NCBI RefSeq assembly: GCF_009739515.1 | Contig: NZ_CP046535.1 | Coordinates: 1,488,001 to 1,552,000, forward strand | Origin: Sphingomonas profundi | GTDB lineage: Bacteria; Pseudomonadota; Alphaproteobacteria; Sphingomonadales; Sphingomonadaceae | Reading direction: 5' to 3' | Length of the DNA stretch: 64,000 nt | Shown: piece after piece, positions 17,190-26,097 of the stretch | Layout: every line of letters starts with the position of its first letter | Numbering within the stretch: position 1 is the stretch's first letter | Made by a program: the position numbers and the translations under genes | The notes under the pieces: model-generated | Told to the model about the DNA's origin: nothing | Seen by the model: only the letters and a program-made list of their open reading frames with translations | Database searches by the model: none

Positions 17190-18010
17190 AAGCCCAGGCC
17201 GATGCGGTTCCAGCGGGTGGCGGCGGGCCAGGTCCAGGGTGTCAGCCAGCCGGCCGACCCATCGGTCGAGAAGAAGCCCACCCAGGCGCGCCCAACGAGA
17301 TTCTCCGCCGGCACGAAGCCGATGCCGCCGCCGGGCTCGGCCGGGAAGCGGCTGTCGGCCGAGCGATCGCGATTGTCGCCCATCAGGAAATACTGGTCAG
17401 CCGGCACCACGAACGTGGCGGTATCGTCGCCGGCCGTCCGGCCGAGATCGAGCACCTCGTAGCTGCGGCCGCCGGGCAGCGTCTCGCGATAGCGCGGGTA
17501 GCGGCAGACGGCGTCGCCATCGGCCCGCCGCTCCAGCCGGATGCGCGATCCGGGAAAGGGCGCGCACGGGCTGTTCGGCGACACGGGATCGAGGAAGTCG
17601 GCGATCCGCACCTTGGGCACCGGATCGCCGTTCAGGATCAGGCGGCCGTGCACCATGCGGATCTGGTCGCCGGGCAGGCCGATCAGCCGCTTGATGTAGT
17701 CGGTGCGGTTGTCCGCCGGCGTCTTGAACACGATCACGTCGCCGCGTGCCGGCACGGCGCCGCCGATGCGGCCGGAGATCGGCGCGAGCGAGAAGGGGAA
17801 GCTGTGGCGCGACCAGCCATAGGGCCATTTTGCGACGAACAGATAGTCGCCGACCAGAAGACGCGGCAGCATCGACTCGGAAGGGATGCTGAAAGGGGCG
17901 GCGAACAGGCTTCGGACCAGGATCGCGGTGACGATCAGCAAGATGAAAAAACGTACATTTTCACCCAGGCCGTCAGCTCTTTTGCGTCGGGACAAGGATT
18001 TAGCGGCCAT
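17186..18010 (-). CDS. lepB: Signal peptidase I
   Basis: Membrane serine protease that removes signal peptides from exported proteins, 274 residues. One N-terminal membrane segment (VRFFILLIVTAILVRSLFAAPF, about 19-40) precedes the catalytic Ser46 in IPSESMLPRLLVGD. The general-base Lys107 is in DYIKRLIGLPGD, followed by box E GDNRDRSADSRF. The larger loop between boxes is normal for proteobacterial LepB. Its stop codon lies inside the end of a repeat element. It is divergent from pstS1. Confidence 0.95.
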   Translation of the reverse strand: MAAKSLSRRKRADGLGENVRFFILLIVTAILVRSLFAAPFSIPSESMLPRLLVGDYLFVAKWPYGWSRHSFPFSLAPISGRIGGAVPARGDVIVFKTPADNRTDYIKRLIGLPGDQIRMVHGRLILNGDPVPKVRIADFLDPVSPNSPCAPFPGSRIRLERRADGDAVCRYPRYRETLPGGRSYEVLDLGRTAGDDTATFVVPADQYFLMGDNRDRSADSRFPAEPGGGIGFVPAENLVGRAWVGFFSTDGSAGWLTPWTWPAATRWNRIGLGF

Positions 18011-18063
18011 GGCCGCGCGCTTTGGCCAGCATCGCCGCGCCGGTCAAGCGGGATGGCAACGCT

Positions 18064-18092
18064 TTGTCACGGCATAGACACATTCAAGACAT
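18064..18092 (+). promoter_or_regulatory. Candidate Pho box upstream of pstS1
   Basis: Three seven-base half sites at an exact 11-bp period: TTGTCAC (18064), TAGACAC (18075) and AAGACAT (18086). The first matches the CTGTCAT consensus well, the others partly. It lies 67 bp before the pstS1 start in the lepB-pstS1 divergent gap. PhoB is encoded in this window. Confidence 0.5.
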
Positions 18093-18158
18093 AGGCAGGG
18101 CAGCGAGGCCTTCGAACGGCGGACGCGGCGATGACCGCAGAAAATCGGGGAAATCTGC

Positions 18159-19196
18159 ATGCTTAATCGTGACAAGCTGGCTGTCGCCGCAGTGCTGGCG
18201 GCCGTCCTCGTTCCCGGCCAGGCGATGGCCCGCACCCAGATCCGCGCGGTGGGATCCTCCACCGTCTACCCGTTCGCCACGGCGGTGGCGGAACGGTTCG
18301 GCCGGACGAACCCGGCGGCCGGCGCGCCGATCATCGAATCGACCGGCACGGGCGCCGGCATGAAGCTGTTCTGCGCCGGCGTGGGCGAGCGCTTCCCGGA
18401 CATCGAGAACGCCTCCCGCCGGATCAAGGCGTCCGAGATCAAGCTGTGCGCCGCCAACGGCGTGACGGCGATCACCGAGGTGCAGGTGGGGCTGGACGGC
18501 ATCGCGCTGGCCACCTCCAAGCGATCGCCGCTGGACGCGGTGACGACGCGGGACATCTACATGGCGATCGCCAAGACGCCGTTCGGCAAGCCGAACAAGG
18601 CCAAGACGTGGAAGGACGTGAACGCCAAGCTGCCGCCGCTGCCGATCCGCGTCTACGGCCCGCCGCCGACGAGCGGCACCCGCGACGCCTTCGGCGAGCT
18701 GCTGATGACCCCGCCGTGCGAGGCGAACGCATCGATGGCGGCGCTGAAGGGATCGGACGAGGCCAAGTTCAAGGCCATCTGCACGGCGGTGCGCGAGGAC
18801 GGCGCCTATATCGAGGCTGGCGAGAACGACAATCTGATCGTGCAGAAGCTGGAGGCGAACCCCGGCACCGTCGGCCTGTTCGGCTACAGCTATCTGGAGG
18901 CCAACCAGGATCAGCTGAAGGGCGTGACGATCAACGGCGTGGCGCCCACCTACGATACGATCGCCAGCTTCCGCTATCCGGGCGCGCGGCCGCTCTACCT
19001 CTACGTCAAGAACGCCCATGTCGGCGCGATCCCGGCGATCCGCGGCTACCTGGCCGAGTTCACCAAGGAGACGACGTGGGGCAAGGGCGGCTACCTCGTG
19101 CGCCGCGGCCTGATCGCCTCGCCGGATGCTATCCGGGCACGTTCGGCCGCTGCCGCGCGGGCGCTGACGCCGCTCGCCCCCGGCGCGATCAAGTAG
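18159..19196 (+). CDS. pstS: Phosphate-binding protein PstS (paralogue 1)
   Basis: Periplasmic phosphate-binding protein, 345 residues. It has a Sec signal peptide ending near GQAMA with no lipobox cysteine, so it is probably soluble. Phosphate-contact segments are AVGSSTVYPF near 30, STGTGAGMKLFC near 60 and PPTSGTRDAFGELL near 170. It is closely related along its whole length to the second PstS at 27959. An OprP-like porin follows after 27 bp, so the pair probably forms a phosphate-scavenging operon separate from the ABC transporter genes. Confidence 0.92.
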   Translation: MLNRDKLAVAAVLAAVLVPGQAMARTQIRAVGSSTVYPFATAVAERFGRTNPAAGAPIIESTGTGAGMKLFCAGVGERFPDIENASRRIKASEIKLCAANGVTAITEVQVGLDGIALATSKRSPLDAVTTRDIYMAIAKTPFGKPNKAKTWKDVNAKLPPLPIRVYGPPPTSGTRDAFGELLMTPPCEANASMAALKGSDEAKFKAICTAVREDGAYIEAGENDNLIVQKLEANPGTVGLFGYSYLEANQDQLKGVTINGVAPTYDTIASFRYPGARPLYLYVKNAHVGAIPAIRGYLAEFTKETTWGKGGYLVRRGLIASPDAIRARSAAAARALTPLAPGAIK

Positions 19197-19223
19197 CACC
19201 CGCCGCTCCCACCGGAGATCGCC

Positions 19224-20777
19224 ATGACCCGTCTCTCGCAGATGCTGGCGCTGCTGGCCGGTACGGCGCTCGCCGCGCCGGCGCTCGCCCAGTCGCCGGA
19301 TACCGCCGCCACCACCAGCGCCCGCACCGACGACAATCGCGAGAAGCCGCTGCAGGCGACGCCGCCGCCGCCGGCCGACCTGCCCGACCCTGACGCGCCG
19401 CCCGCGCCCCCGCCCACGGCTGCCGAGATGCAGGCGCAGACGGCCTTCCTGCAGGCGCAGATCGAGGCGATGCAGGCGCAGATCGAATCGATGAAGAAGC
19501 AGCTCGGCCAGGCGACGCCCAGCTTCAAGGGCGCTCCGCAATGGGCCAATAGCGAGGGCTTCAGCTTTAAGCCGCGCGGCTTCATGCAGTTCGATGCCGG
19601 CTATGTCTCCCTGCCCGGCAAGGGGCTGAGCGGCACCGTGGGCGGGCTGAACTACGACAATCTCGGCTGGGACACGCGGGCGCGGCGGCTGGTGTTCGGC
19701 GCGGAGGGCACGCTGCCCGGCGGCTTCGGCTACAAGGTGGAGTTCAACTTCGCCCAGGCGACCGTCGGCTACGAGGACGTGGTGCTGACCTACCAGCATC
19801 CGGGCAGCCCGATGCAGGTGACGATCGGCAACTTCTTCCCGCTCTCCGGCCTCGATTCGATGACGAGCTCGCGCCTGGGCTCGTTCCTGGAACGGACGAG
19901 TGCGGTGGACGCGTTCAACTTCAACCGCCGGCTGGGCATCGCCATCGGCTATGCGCCCAAGAGCGACCTCTACAACATCACCGCCGGCATCTTCAGCCAG
20001 GAGATCGACAACACCAACTTCCAGCGCACCGGCTGGCAGGCGAGCGTGCGCGGCGTCTACTCCCCCACGGTCGGCCCGGCGCGGCTGCACCTCGGCGCCA
20101 ACTACCAGCACCGCACCGCCCCGCGCGACGGCCAGAACGTGCAGTATCGCGCCCGCCCCTTCACCCAGCTGACCGACCAGCGCTTCATCGACACCGGCCT
20201 GATCGCCGCCGACGGCGACGACATCGCCGGCGTGGAGTTCGCCGCGATTATGAAGCGCATCCACGTGACCGGCGAGGCGCAGAAGGTGTGGGTGCGCGGC
20301 TACCGCCCGGGCAGGACGTTCGGCCCGAACAACGGCGTGGGCGGGGCCGCCTTTTACAGCTCCGATCCCAGCTTCCTGAACGTGTATGGCGAGGCGGGCT
20401 ACTTCTTCACCGGCGAGACGCGCGGCTACAAGGCCGGCAAGTGGGAGCGCACGAAGGTGCTGCACCCGATCACCGACGGCGGCATCGGCGCGATCCAGCT
20501 TAACGGCCGCGTCGAATATACCGACCTGACGGACAAGACCGGCGACGGACCGGCTCTGGCCGCGCCCAACTACATCAATGGCGGCCGCCAGCTGGGCTAT
20601 CAGGCCAGCCTGATCTGGAACCCGATCGACTATATCCGCTTCCTCGCCCAATATGCCCACATCCGCTACGATGGCGGCCCGCGCGCGGCGACGATCGACC
20701 CGAACGGCCCGGCGCTGCTGCTGGACCGTCACTACAATGTCGACGAGTTCGGCCTGCGCGCGCAGGTGGAGTTCTAG
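19224..20777 (+). CDS. OprP/OprO-type phosphate-selective porin
   Basis: Outer-membrane channel of 517 residues. The signal peptide is RLSQMLALLAGTALAAPALA. A Pro/Ala-rich linker follows, then a short coiled coil (AEMQAQTAFLQAQIEAMQAQ, about 70-95), then a beta-barrel with many aromatic-ended strands finishing in the outer-membrane signature ...RAQVEF. The OprP-family motif ARRLVFGAEGTLPGGFGYKV is near 150. Position next to pstS1 and behind a Pho-box-like site supports phosphate or polyphosphate uptake. Actual selectivity is inferred. Confidence 0.85.
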   Translation: MTRLSQMLALLAGTALAAPALAQSPDTAATTSARTDDNREKPLQATPPPPADLPDPDAPPAPPPTAAEMQAQTAFLQAQIEAMQAQIESMKKQLGQATPSFKGAPQWANSEGFSFKPRGFMQFDAGYVSLPGKGLSGTVGGLNYDNLGWDTRARRLVFGAEGTLPGGFGYKVEFNFAQATVGYEDVVLTYQHPGSPMQVTIGNFFPLSGLDSMTSSRLGSFLERTSAVDAFNFNRRLGIAIGYAPKSDLYNITAGIFSQEIDNTNFQRTGWQASVRGVYSPTVGPARLHLGANYQHRTAPRDGQNVQYRARPFTQLTDQRFIDTGLIAADGDDIAGVEFAAIMKRIHVTGEAQKVWVRGYRPGRTFGPNNGVGGAAFYSSDPSFLNVYGEAGYFFTGETRGYKAGKWERTKVLHPITDGGIGAIQLNGRVEYTDLTDKTGDGPALAAPNYINGGRQLGYQASLIWNPIDYIRFLAQYAHIRYDGGPRAATIDPNGPALLLDRHYNVDEFGLRAQVEF

Positions 20778-20836
20778 CGCTGGCCCGCCCGCCGGCACCG
20801 TCGTAGACAGGCGCGCCATGGCGGAAGGGTGAGCGG

Positions 20837-22351
20837 ATGGACGAGCGGGACGCGGCGCGCGAGCAGGCCTGGGATGCGATAGCGGCGGTAGAGCGGCAGT
20901 CGCTGGCGACCCTGTTCGAGCGCGAGCCCGATCGTCTCTCCCGCCTGGTCGTCGAGGAAGCGGGGCTGCGCTTCGACTTCGCCAAGACCCATCTGGATGC
21001 GGCGCTGCTGCCGGCGTTCGTCGGCCTGGCGGAGGCGGCGGGCTTCGCCGCCCGGCGCGACGCGCTGTTCGCCGGCGACATCGTCAATCCGAGCGAAGGC
21101 CGCGCCGCCGAGCATGGCGCGGAGCGCGGCGAGGGCGCGCCCGAGAGCGTTGCACGCGCGCGCGCGCTCCACGCCCGGATGCGCGCGCTGATCGACGCGA
21201 TCGAGGCGGAGGCGCTGGGGCCGATCCGCCACGTGCTGCACCTGGGCATCGGCGGATCGGCGCTCGGCCCGAAGCTGGTCATCGACGCGCTCGGCCGCGA
21301 GGCGGATCGCTACGACGTCGCCATCGTCTCCAACGTGGACGGCGCGGCGCTGGACGAGGTGTTCGCCCGCTTCGATCCCGCCGCCACGCTGATCGCCGTC
21401 GCCTCCAAGACGTTCACCACCACCGAGACGCTGCTGAACGCCGAGAGCGCGCTGGCGTGGATGGAGGAGGCTGGCGTCGAGGATCCATACGGCCAGGTCG
21501 TCGCCCTCACCGCCGCGCCCGACCGGGCGATCGCCTGGGGCGTGGACGAGACGCGGGTGCTGCCCTTCGCCGAGAGCGTCGGCGGGCGCTACTCGCTCTG
21601 GTCGTCGATCGGCTTTCCGGCGGCGCTGGCGCTGGGCTGGGACGCGTTCGAGACGCTGCTGGAGGGGGCGGCGGCGATAGACCGCCACTTCCGCCTGGCA
21701 GAGCCGATGCGCAACGCGCCGCTGATCGCCGCCTTCGTCGATCTCTATTATTCCAGCGTGCGTGGTGCCGGGACGCGCGCCGTGTTCGCCTATGACGAGC
21801 GGCTGCGCCTGCTGCCGGCCTATCTGCAGCAGCTGGAGATGGAGTCGAACGGCAAGAGCGTGACGGCGGACGGCCACCCGGTGGGCCGCGACACCGCCGC
21901 GATCACCTGGGGCGGCGTCGGCACCGACGCGCAGCACGCGGTGTTCCAGCTGCTCCACCAGGGCACGCGCCTAGTGCCGGTGGAGTTCGTCGCCGCGATC
22001 GAGCCCGGCCACGCGCTGGACGAGGCGCATCACCGCCAGCTGCTGGTCAACGCCTTCGCGCAAGGGGCGGCGCTGATGGCGGGGCGGCCGCACGACGATC
22101 CGGCGCGGGCCTATGCGGGGGATCGGCCGTCCACCACCATCCTGCTCGATCGCATCGACCCGGCCCGGCTCGGCGCGCTGATCGCCTTCTACGAGAATCG
22201 GGTGTTCGCCGCCGCCACCCTGCTCGGCATCAACCCGTTCGACCAGTTCGGCGTGGAGCTGGGCAAGGAGATCGCCCGCGCGATCGAGGACGGAAGCACG
22301 GCGGGCTTCGATCCCTCCACCCGCGCCCTGATGGCGCGCGCGTTCGGGTGA
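20837..22351 (+). CDS. pgi: Glucose-6-phosphate isomerase
   Basis: Interconverts glucose-6-P and fructose-6-P, 504 residues. It has two SIS domains: LGIGGSALGPKLVIDALG near 135-155 and VASKTFTTTETLLNAES near 190. The Pgi signature follows in WSSIGFPAALALGW, and EMESNGKSV and HQGTRLVPVEF are seen at 335-385. The protein is somewhat shorter than E. coli Pgi (549), as is common in sphingomonads. Neighbours are unrelated. Confidence 0.95.
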   Translation: MDERDAAREQAWDAIAAVERQSLATLFEREPDRLSRLVVEEAGLRFDFAKTHLDAALLPAFVGLAEAAGFAARRDALFAGDIVNPSEGRAAEHGAERGEGAPESVARARALHARMRALIDAIEAEALGPIRHVLHLGIGGSALGPKLVIDALGREADRYDVAIVSNVDGAALDEVFARFDPAATLIAVASKTFTTTETLLNAESALAWMEEAGVEDPYGQVVALTAAPDRAIAWGVDETRVLPFAESVGGRYSLWSSIGFPAALALGWDAFETLLEGAAAIDRHFRLAEPMRNAPLIAAFVDLYYSSVRGAGTRAVFAYDERLRLLPAYLQQLEMESNGKSVTADGHPVGRDTAAITWGGVGTDAQHAVFQLLHQGTRLVPVEFVAAIEPGHALDEAHHRQLLVNAFAQGAALMAGRPHDDPARAYAGDRPSTTILLDRIDPARLGALIAFYENRVFAAATLLGINPFDQFGVELGKEIARAIEDGSTAGFDPSTRALMARAFG

Positions 22352-22467
22352 GCGACGGTCCGGCGGGGCGGAGTTCCACCCCGGCCGATCAGTCTGATCG
22401 CGAATAGCCATTTGCCCTCGGCTTGGCGGCCCCCTACCTCCAGCCCAACGGTTTTCAGGAGCGACGG

Positions 22468-23817
22468 ATGGCCCAGTACGACTATGACCTCTTCGTCATC
22501 GGCGCGGGATCGGGCGGCGTGCGGGCCGCCCGCGTCTCCGCCGCTTATGGCGCGAAGGTGGCCATCGCCGAGGAGCATCGCGTCGGCGGCACCTGCGTGA
22601 TCCGCGGCTGCGTGCCCAAGAAGCTGCTCGTCTACGGATCGCACTTCGCCGAGGACCTGCACGATGCCAAGCAGTTCGGCTGGGACGTGCCGGAGTGCGC
22701 GTTCGACTGGCCGCGCCTGCGCGACAGCGTGCTGGCCGAGGTGACGCGGCTGGAAGGGATCTACACGAACACGCTCGACAGCAACAAGGTGGAGGTCATC
22801 CACGAGCGGGCGACCGTGACTGGACCGCACGACATCACCCTGGCCGGCGGGCGCCAGGTGACTGCGCGGACGATCCTGATCGCGGTCGGCGCGTGGCCGG
22901 CGCGGCCCGATTGCGAGGGGGCCGAGCACGGCATTACCTCCAACGAGGCGTTCCACCTGGAGACGATGCCGAAGCGCGTCGTGATCGCCGGCGGGGGCTA
23001 CATCGCCAACGAGTTCGCCGGCATCTTCCACGGCTTTGGCGCGCACGTGACGATCGTCAACCGCACCGACCAGATCCTGCGCGGCTATGACGAGCAGATC
23101 CGCGACCGGCTGCTCCAGATCTCGATGACCAAGGGCATCGACTTCCGCTTCCACGCGCCGTTCGAGAAGGTGGAGAAGCAGGAGGACGGATCGCTGATCG
23201 TCCACACCGGCGGCGGCGGCGATCCGCTGCATGCCGACGTGCTGATGTTCGCCACCGGCCGCGTGCCCAAGACCAGGGGGCTGGGGCTGGAGGAGGCCGG
23301 CGTCGAACTGGACAAGCACGGCGCGGTGGTGGTGGACGCCGACAACAAGTCGAACGTCGACAGCATCTACGCCGTGGGCGACGTGACGAACCGCGTGCAG
23401 CTGACGCCGGTGGCGATCCGCGAGGGACAGGCCTTTGCCGACACGGTGTTCGGCAACAAGCCGCACCGCGTGGACTATACGAACATCCCCAGCGCCGTGT
23501 TCAGCCACCCGCCGATGGCCGGCGTGGGGCTGACGGAGGCGCAGGCGCGCAACAAGCTGGGATCGGTGAAGATCTACACCTCCGACTTCCGGGCGATGAA
23601 GAACGTGCTGGCCGGCCGGCACGAGCGCGCGCTCTACAAGATGATCGTCGAGGAGCAGACCGAGCGGGTCGTCGGCCTGCACATGATCGGCCCGGACGCG
23701 CCGGAGATATTGCAGGCGGCGGCGGTGGCGGTGAAGGCCGGCCTCTCCAAGCAGGCGTGGGACGAGACCGTGGCGCTGCACCCCTCCATGGCGGAGGAAC
23801 TGGTGCTGATGAAGTGA
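22468..23817 (+). CDS. gor: Glutathione-disulfide reductase
   Basis: FAD/NADPH flavoenzyme that regenerates GSH, 449 residues. FAD motif VIGAGSGGVRAARVSAAYG is followed by the redox disulfide GGTCVIRGCVPKKLL near 40-55. The NADPH motif is VVIAGGGYIANEFAGIFHG near 175 and the C-terminal active-site motif LHPSMAEELVLM. ATG at 22468 was chosen because it has AGGAG six bases upstream; an earlier in-frame start adds 15 non-conserved residues. It ends 13 bp before repeat copy 3. Confidence 0.93.
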   Translation: MAQYDYDLFVIGAGSGGVRAARVSAAYGAKVAIAEEHRVGGTCVIRGCVPKKLLVYGSHFAEDLHDAKQFGWDVPECAFDWPRLRDSVLAEVTRLEGIYTNTLDSNKVEVIHERATVTGPHDITLAGGRQVTARTILIAVGAWPARPDCEGAEHGITSNEAFHLETMPKRVVIAGGGYIANEFAGIFHGFGAHVTIVNRTDQILRGYDEQIRDRLLQISMTKGIDFRFHAPFEKVEKQEDGSLIVHTGGGGDPLHADVLMFATGRVPKTRGLGLEEAGVELDKHGAVVVDADNKSNVDSIYAVGDVTNRVQLTPVAIREGQAFADTVFGNKPHRVDYTNIPSAVFSHPPMAGVGLTEAQARNKLGSVKIYTSDFRAMKNVLAGRHERALYKMIVEEQTERVVGLHMIGPDAPEILQAAAVAVKAGLSKQAWDETVALHPSMAEELVLMK

Positions 23818-23830
23818 GCGGCCCGGCCGT

Positions 23831-23944
23831 CTAGGGCGTATCGACAGGCTTTCTACATGTCCGCTCATCCTCAGGAGGGGCTGAGCGGTTTGTATGAAAT
23901 ACAGGTAGAACCGGCCTGATCCGGTCGATGTCGGTATGCCTTAG
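23831..23944. repeat. Terminal-inverted-repeat (MITE-like) element, copy 3 (shortened, inverted)
   Basis: About 114 bp. The left end CTAGGGCGTATCGACA resembles one terminus of copies 1 and 2. Read on the minus strand, the right end (CTAAGGCATACCGACATC, then CGGATCAGGCCGGTTC) matches the left end of copy 1 closely. Only one arm of the internal CCGCTCATCCT pair is retained, so it looks internally deleted. Its terminal CTAA contains the stop codon (23941-23943) of the nucleotidyltransferase gene. It fills the gor-nucleotidyltransferase gap. Confidence 0.65.
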
Positions 23945-24951
23945 CGCCGCGCCTTCACCAACAGGTGGCGCGCCAGCATCAGCGGCGGCATGCGAAGCCA
24001 GTGCGAGCGGACGTAGAAGCCCAGCCGGGTCGCCCTGTGCCGCTGCCGCCCCCAGCCGTCACGCGCCAGCAGGCGGCGGGCGTAGAGCCGGTCGGCCGGG
24101 CCGGCACGCCCTGCGAGCTTCTCGTCCACCGGCGTCTCGTAGAGGCGGGTCGCCAGCCGCAGCGCCAGCGCCGTCGCGCGGCGCAGCTGGTGCCGCCCTG
24201 CCCGCTGCGCAAGATCGCTCCAGAAGCCTGGCCGGCCGCCCTGCTCGCGCAGCAGCCGGTCGATGTCCCACAGGTTGCGCAGGCCACCGGCGAGGTCGCC
24301 GTCGGCCAGCAGGTGCGCGGCGGCGTGGATCACCATGTCGGCGGGATCGAGGACGCGCAGGCCGTTCTCCAGCGCCACGCTGTCGGCGATCAGCGCCGCC
24401 GCATCGGGCGTGGGCCGCGCGGTGAGCGGCAGGATCGTGTGGTGCACGTCGATCATGCGGTCGCGCGCCGGGTGGGTCAGCGGCGGCAGCTCGTGCATCC
24501 AGCGGCGATAATAGAGATCGTCATACGCGTCCTCCTTTACCCACTCCCAACCGCTCGCACGCAGCGCCTGCTCGACTTCGTCCAGCGCGTCGCGCGGCAC
24601 GAGGATGTCGAGATCGCCGATCGACCGCCCCACCCCGGCATCGAGCCCGGCCGCGACGAAGGCGGTGCCTTTCAGCAGGACCACCGGCAGCCCGAGCGGG
24701 GCGAGCGCACGGCGGGCCATCTCCGCCTCCCACAGCGCCTGCATGCGGCCATGCTCCGCCGAGATCACCGCATCGGCCAGGATCGCGGCGACCGGCGGCG
24801 GCACGGCGAGCCCCTTCAGGCGAAAGGCGAGGCTGCCGATCAGCAGCTCGGCGCGGGCGACGGTGAGCAGGCCGGTCCAGGCATCCGCCGGAAGCCCGGC
24901 GGCGCGGGCCGGATCGGCCAGCACCGCCACCAGCATCCGCGCCGGGCTCAT
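23941..24951 (-). CDS. Nucleotidyltransferase family protein of HPr-rel-A cassette
   Basis: 336-residue protein with the minimal nucleotidyltransferase core of the NTP_transf_5 group. LPVVLLKGTAFVAAGLD near 98-114 is followed by SIGDLDILV (Asp-x-Asp metal motif) near 121-129. The second half is helical, with HH and HAAAHLL segments typical of the family. Substrate unknown. Its start overlaps the kinase stop by four bases (ATGA), so it is the last gene of a coupled operon. Members of this family accompany HprK-like kinases and PqqD-like chaperones in peptide-modifying loci. It could nucleotidylate a peptide or small molecule, but this is inference. Confidence 0.78.
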   Translation of the reverse strand: MSPARMLVAVLADPARAAGLPADAWTGLLTVARAELLIGSLAFRLKGLAVPPPVAAILADAVISAEHGRMQALWEAEMARRALAPLGLPVVLLKGTAFVAAGLDAGVGRSIGDLDILVPRDALDEVEQALRASGWEWVKEDAYDDLYYRRWMHELPPLTHPARDRMIDVHHTILPLTARPTPDAAALIADSVALENGLRVLDPADMVIHAAAHLLADGDLAGGLRNLWDIDRLLREQGGRPGFWSDLAQRAGRHQLRRATALALRLATRLYETPVDEKLAGRAGPADRLYARRLLARDGWGRQRHRATRLGFYVRSHWLRMPPLMLARHLLVKARR

Positions 24952-25814
24952 CGCGCCATCTCCGCCCATAACCGCTCGACCAGCCGCACGGCGCCGGCGG
25001 TATCGGCATAGTCGATCGCCAGCGCCGGCACGGACCGGACCAGCCCGGTGAGCGCCGCGAATCCCGCCTCGCCGAGCGCGATATAGTTGGTCGACGCCTG
25101 CGTTAGCCGCACGAACGTCTCCACCTCGCCCATCGGCCGCACATCCTCGACATGGCCGAAGCGCGGGAACAGCAGCAGCGCCGGGCGCGCCGTCTCGCCC
25201 ATCCGCGCGATCGCGTCGGCGGGCGGGCGCAGGTGGCGGACGTCGCCCTTCGGCGTGCCGGCCAGCAGCGGGCCGAGCCGGTCCGCCGCCACCTCGGCCG
25301 CCATCACCGCGATCGCCTCGTTCTTCAGGCTGATCGGGCGGGGAAAGGGATGCACCGCGCCGCTGGCGAGATCGACGAGGGCGAACTCGTCGCCGAGCAG
25401 CCGCCAGCCCCGCTCCGCCAGCAGCGCGGAGAGGGTCGACTTGCCGGCGCCCGAGTGGCCCGACATCAGCAGCGCCCGCCCGTCCCGCTCGACGCCGGAG
25501 GCGTGGAGCAGCAGCCAGCGGCGCGCGCCCAGAGCCATCTGCAGGTTCATCCCCATCTCGGCGGCGAGCAGGCCCTGCGCCAGCGGCAGCGGCGCCGCGT
25601 CCGGGATCACGTAATCGCCGCGCACCGCCACGGAGGGGCGGAGCAGGCGGCGCCACGGCCGCTCCGGCTCCAGCCGCACGGTGAAATCGGGAACGGCGCC
25701 GTCTGGCGCGGGATAGCCGGCGTAGAGCGCCGCGAGCGCCACGATCGGGCCGCGCCAGGCGGACCCCACGCGAAAGCCCACCGGCCCCACCTTCACGGCG
25801 AAGGCGTGCCTCAC
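24948..25814 (-). CDS. HprK-related kinase A
   Basis: 288-residue kinase related to the C-terminal domain of HPr kinase/phosphorylase. Walker A is SGHSGAGKST at 118-127 with K125, preceded by LLHASGVERDGRALL; the acidic motif is GDEFALVDL at 141-149. It lacks the N-terminal DRTGG-type domain of true HprK and no HPr gene is nearby. It matches the HPr-rel-A kinase type known to occur with a PqqD-like chaperone. Related kinases phosphorylate some lasso peptides. The GTG start at 25814 overlaps the chaperone stop (GTGA), giving translational coupling on both sides. Confidence 0.85.
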   Translation of the reverse strand: MRHAFAVKVGPVGFRVGSAWRGPIVALAALYAGYPAPDGAVPDFTVRLEPERPWRRLLRPSVAVRGDYVIPDAAPLPLAQGLLAAEMGMNLQMALGARRWLLLHASGVERDGRALLMSGHSGAGKSTLSALLAERGWRLLGDEFALVDLASGAVHPFPRPISLKNEAIAVMAAEVAADRLGPLLAGTPKGDVRHLRPPADAIARMGETARPALLLFPRFGHVEDVRPMGEVETFVRLTQASTNYIALGEAGFAALTGLVRSVPALAIDYADTAGAVRLVERLWAEMAR

Positions 25815-26086
25815 GCGGCGGCCACCAGCCCCGCCTCGGCCAGTTCCGCCAGCCGTGCCGCGATCACCTCCGCGATCGGCTCCTCCGTCTCGATCGCGTG
25901 GCCGGCGAGCAAGCGCGCGGCGATCGTCGCGGCATCGGCGGGGCCGTCCGCCAGCGCCGCCAGGATTTCGGGCGCGGGGGACAGCAGCACGTGGGTGGTG
26001 CCGGACGGGCGATGGTAGAGCAGGGTCATGCCCTCCGCCGACACGCTCGGCCGCAGCGCCGGCGGGTCGGCGCGGTAGAGCGTCAT
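25811..26086 (-). CDS. HPr-rel-A system PqqD-family peptide chaperone
   Basis: 91-residue winged-helix protein of the PqqD/RRE type, the fold that binds leader peptides in many RiPP pathways. LYHRPSGTTHVLLSPAPEILAAL gives the typical beta hairpin and first helix, and the C-terminus is helical (VIAARLAELAEAGLV). A GAGG-like ribosome site overlaps the stop of the preceding gene 11 bp upstream. It is unlikely to serve PQQ synthesis, since no pqqA, pqqB, pqqC or pqqE is in the window and its partners are the kinase and nucleotidyltransferase. Confidence 0.8.
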   Translation of the reverse strand: MTLYRADPPALRPSVSAEGMTLLYHRPSGTTHVLLSPAPEILAALADGPADAATIAARLLAGHAIETEEPIAEVIAARLAELAEAGLVAAA

Positions 26087-26097
26087 TGCGATGCGCC

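Noticed and set aside
24948-25814. True HPr kinase/phosphorylase of a PTS regulatory system
   Set aside because: The N-terminal HprK domain is missing and there is no ptsH or EIIA gene nearby.
25811-26086. PqqD of PQQ biosynthesis, to supply the PQQ dehydrogenase at 39904
   Set aside because: Neighbours are an HprK-related kinase and a nucleotidyltransferase with tight overlaps, and no other pqq gene is in the window.
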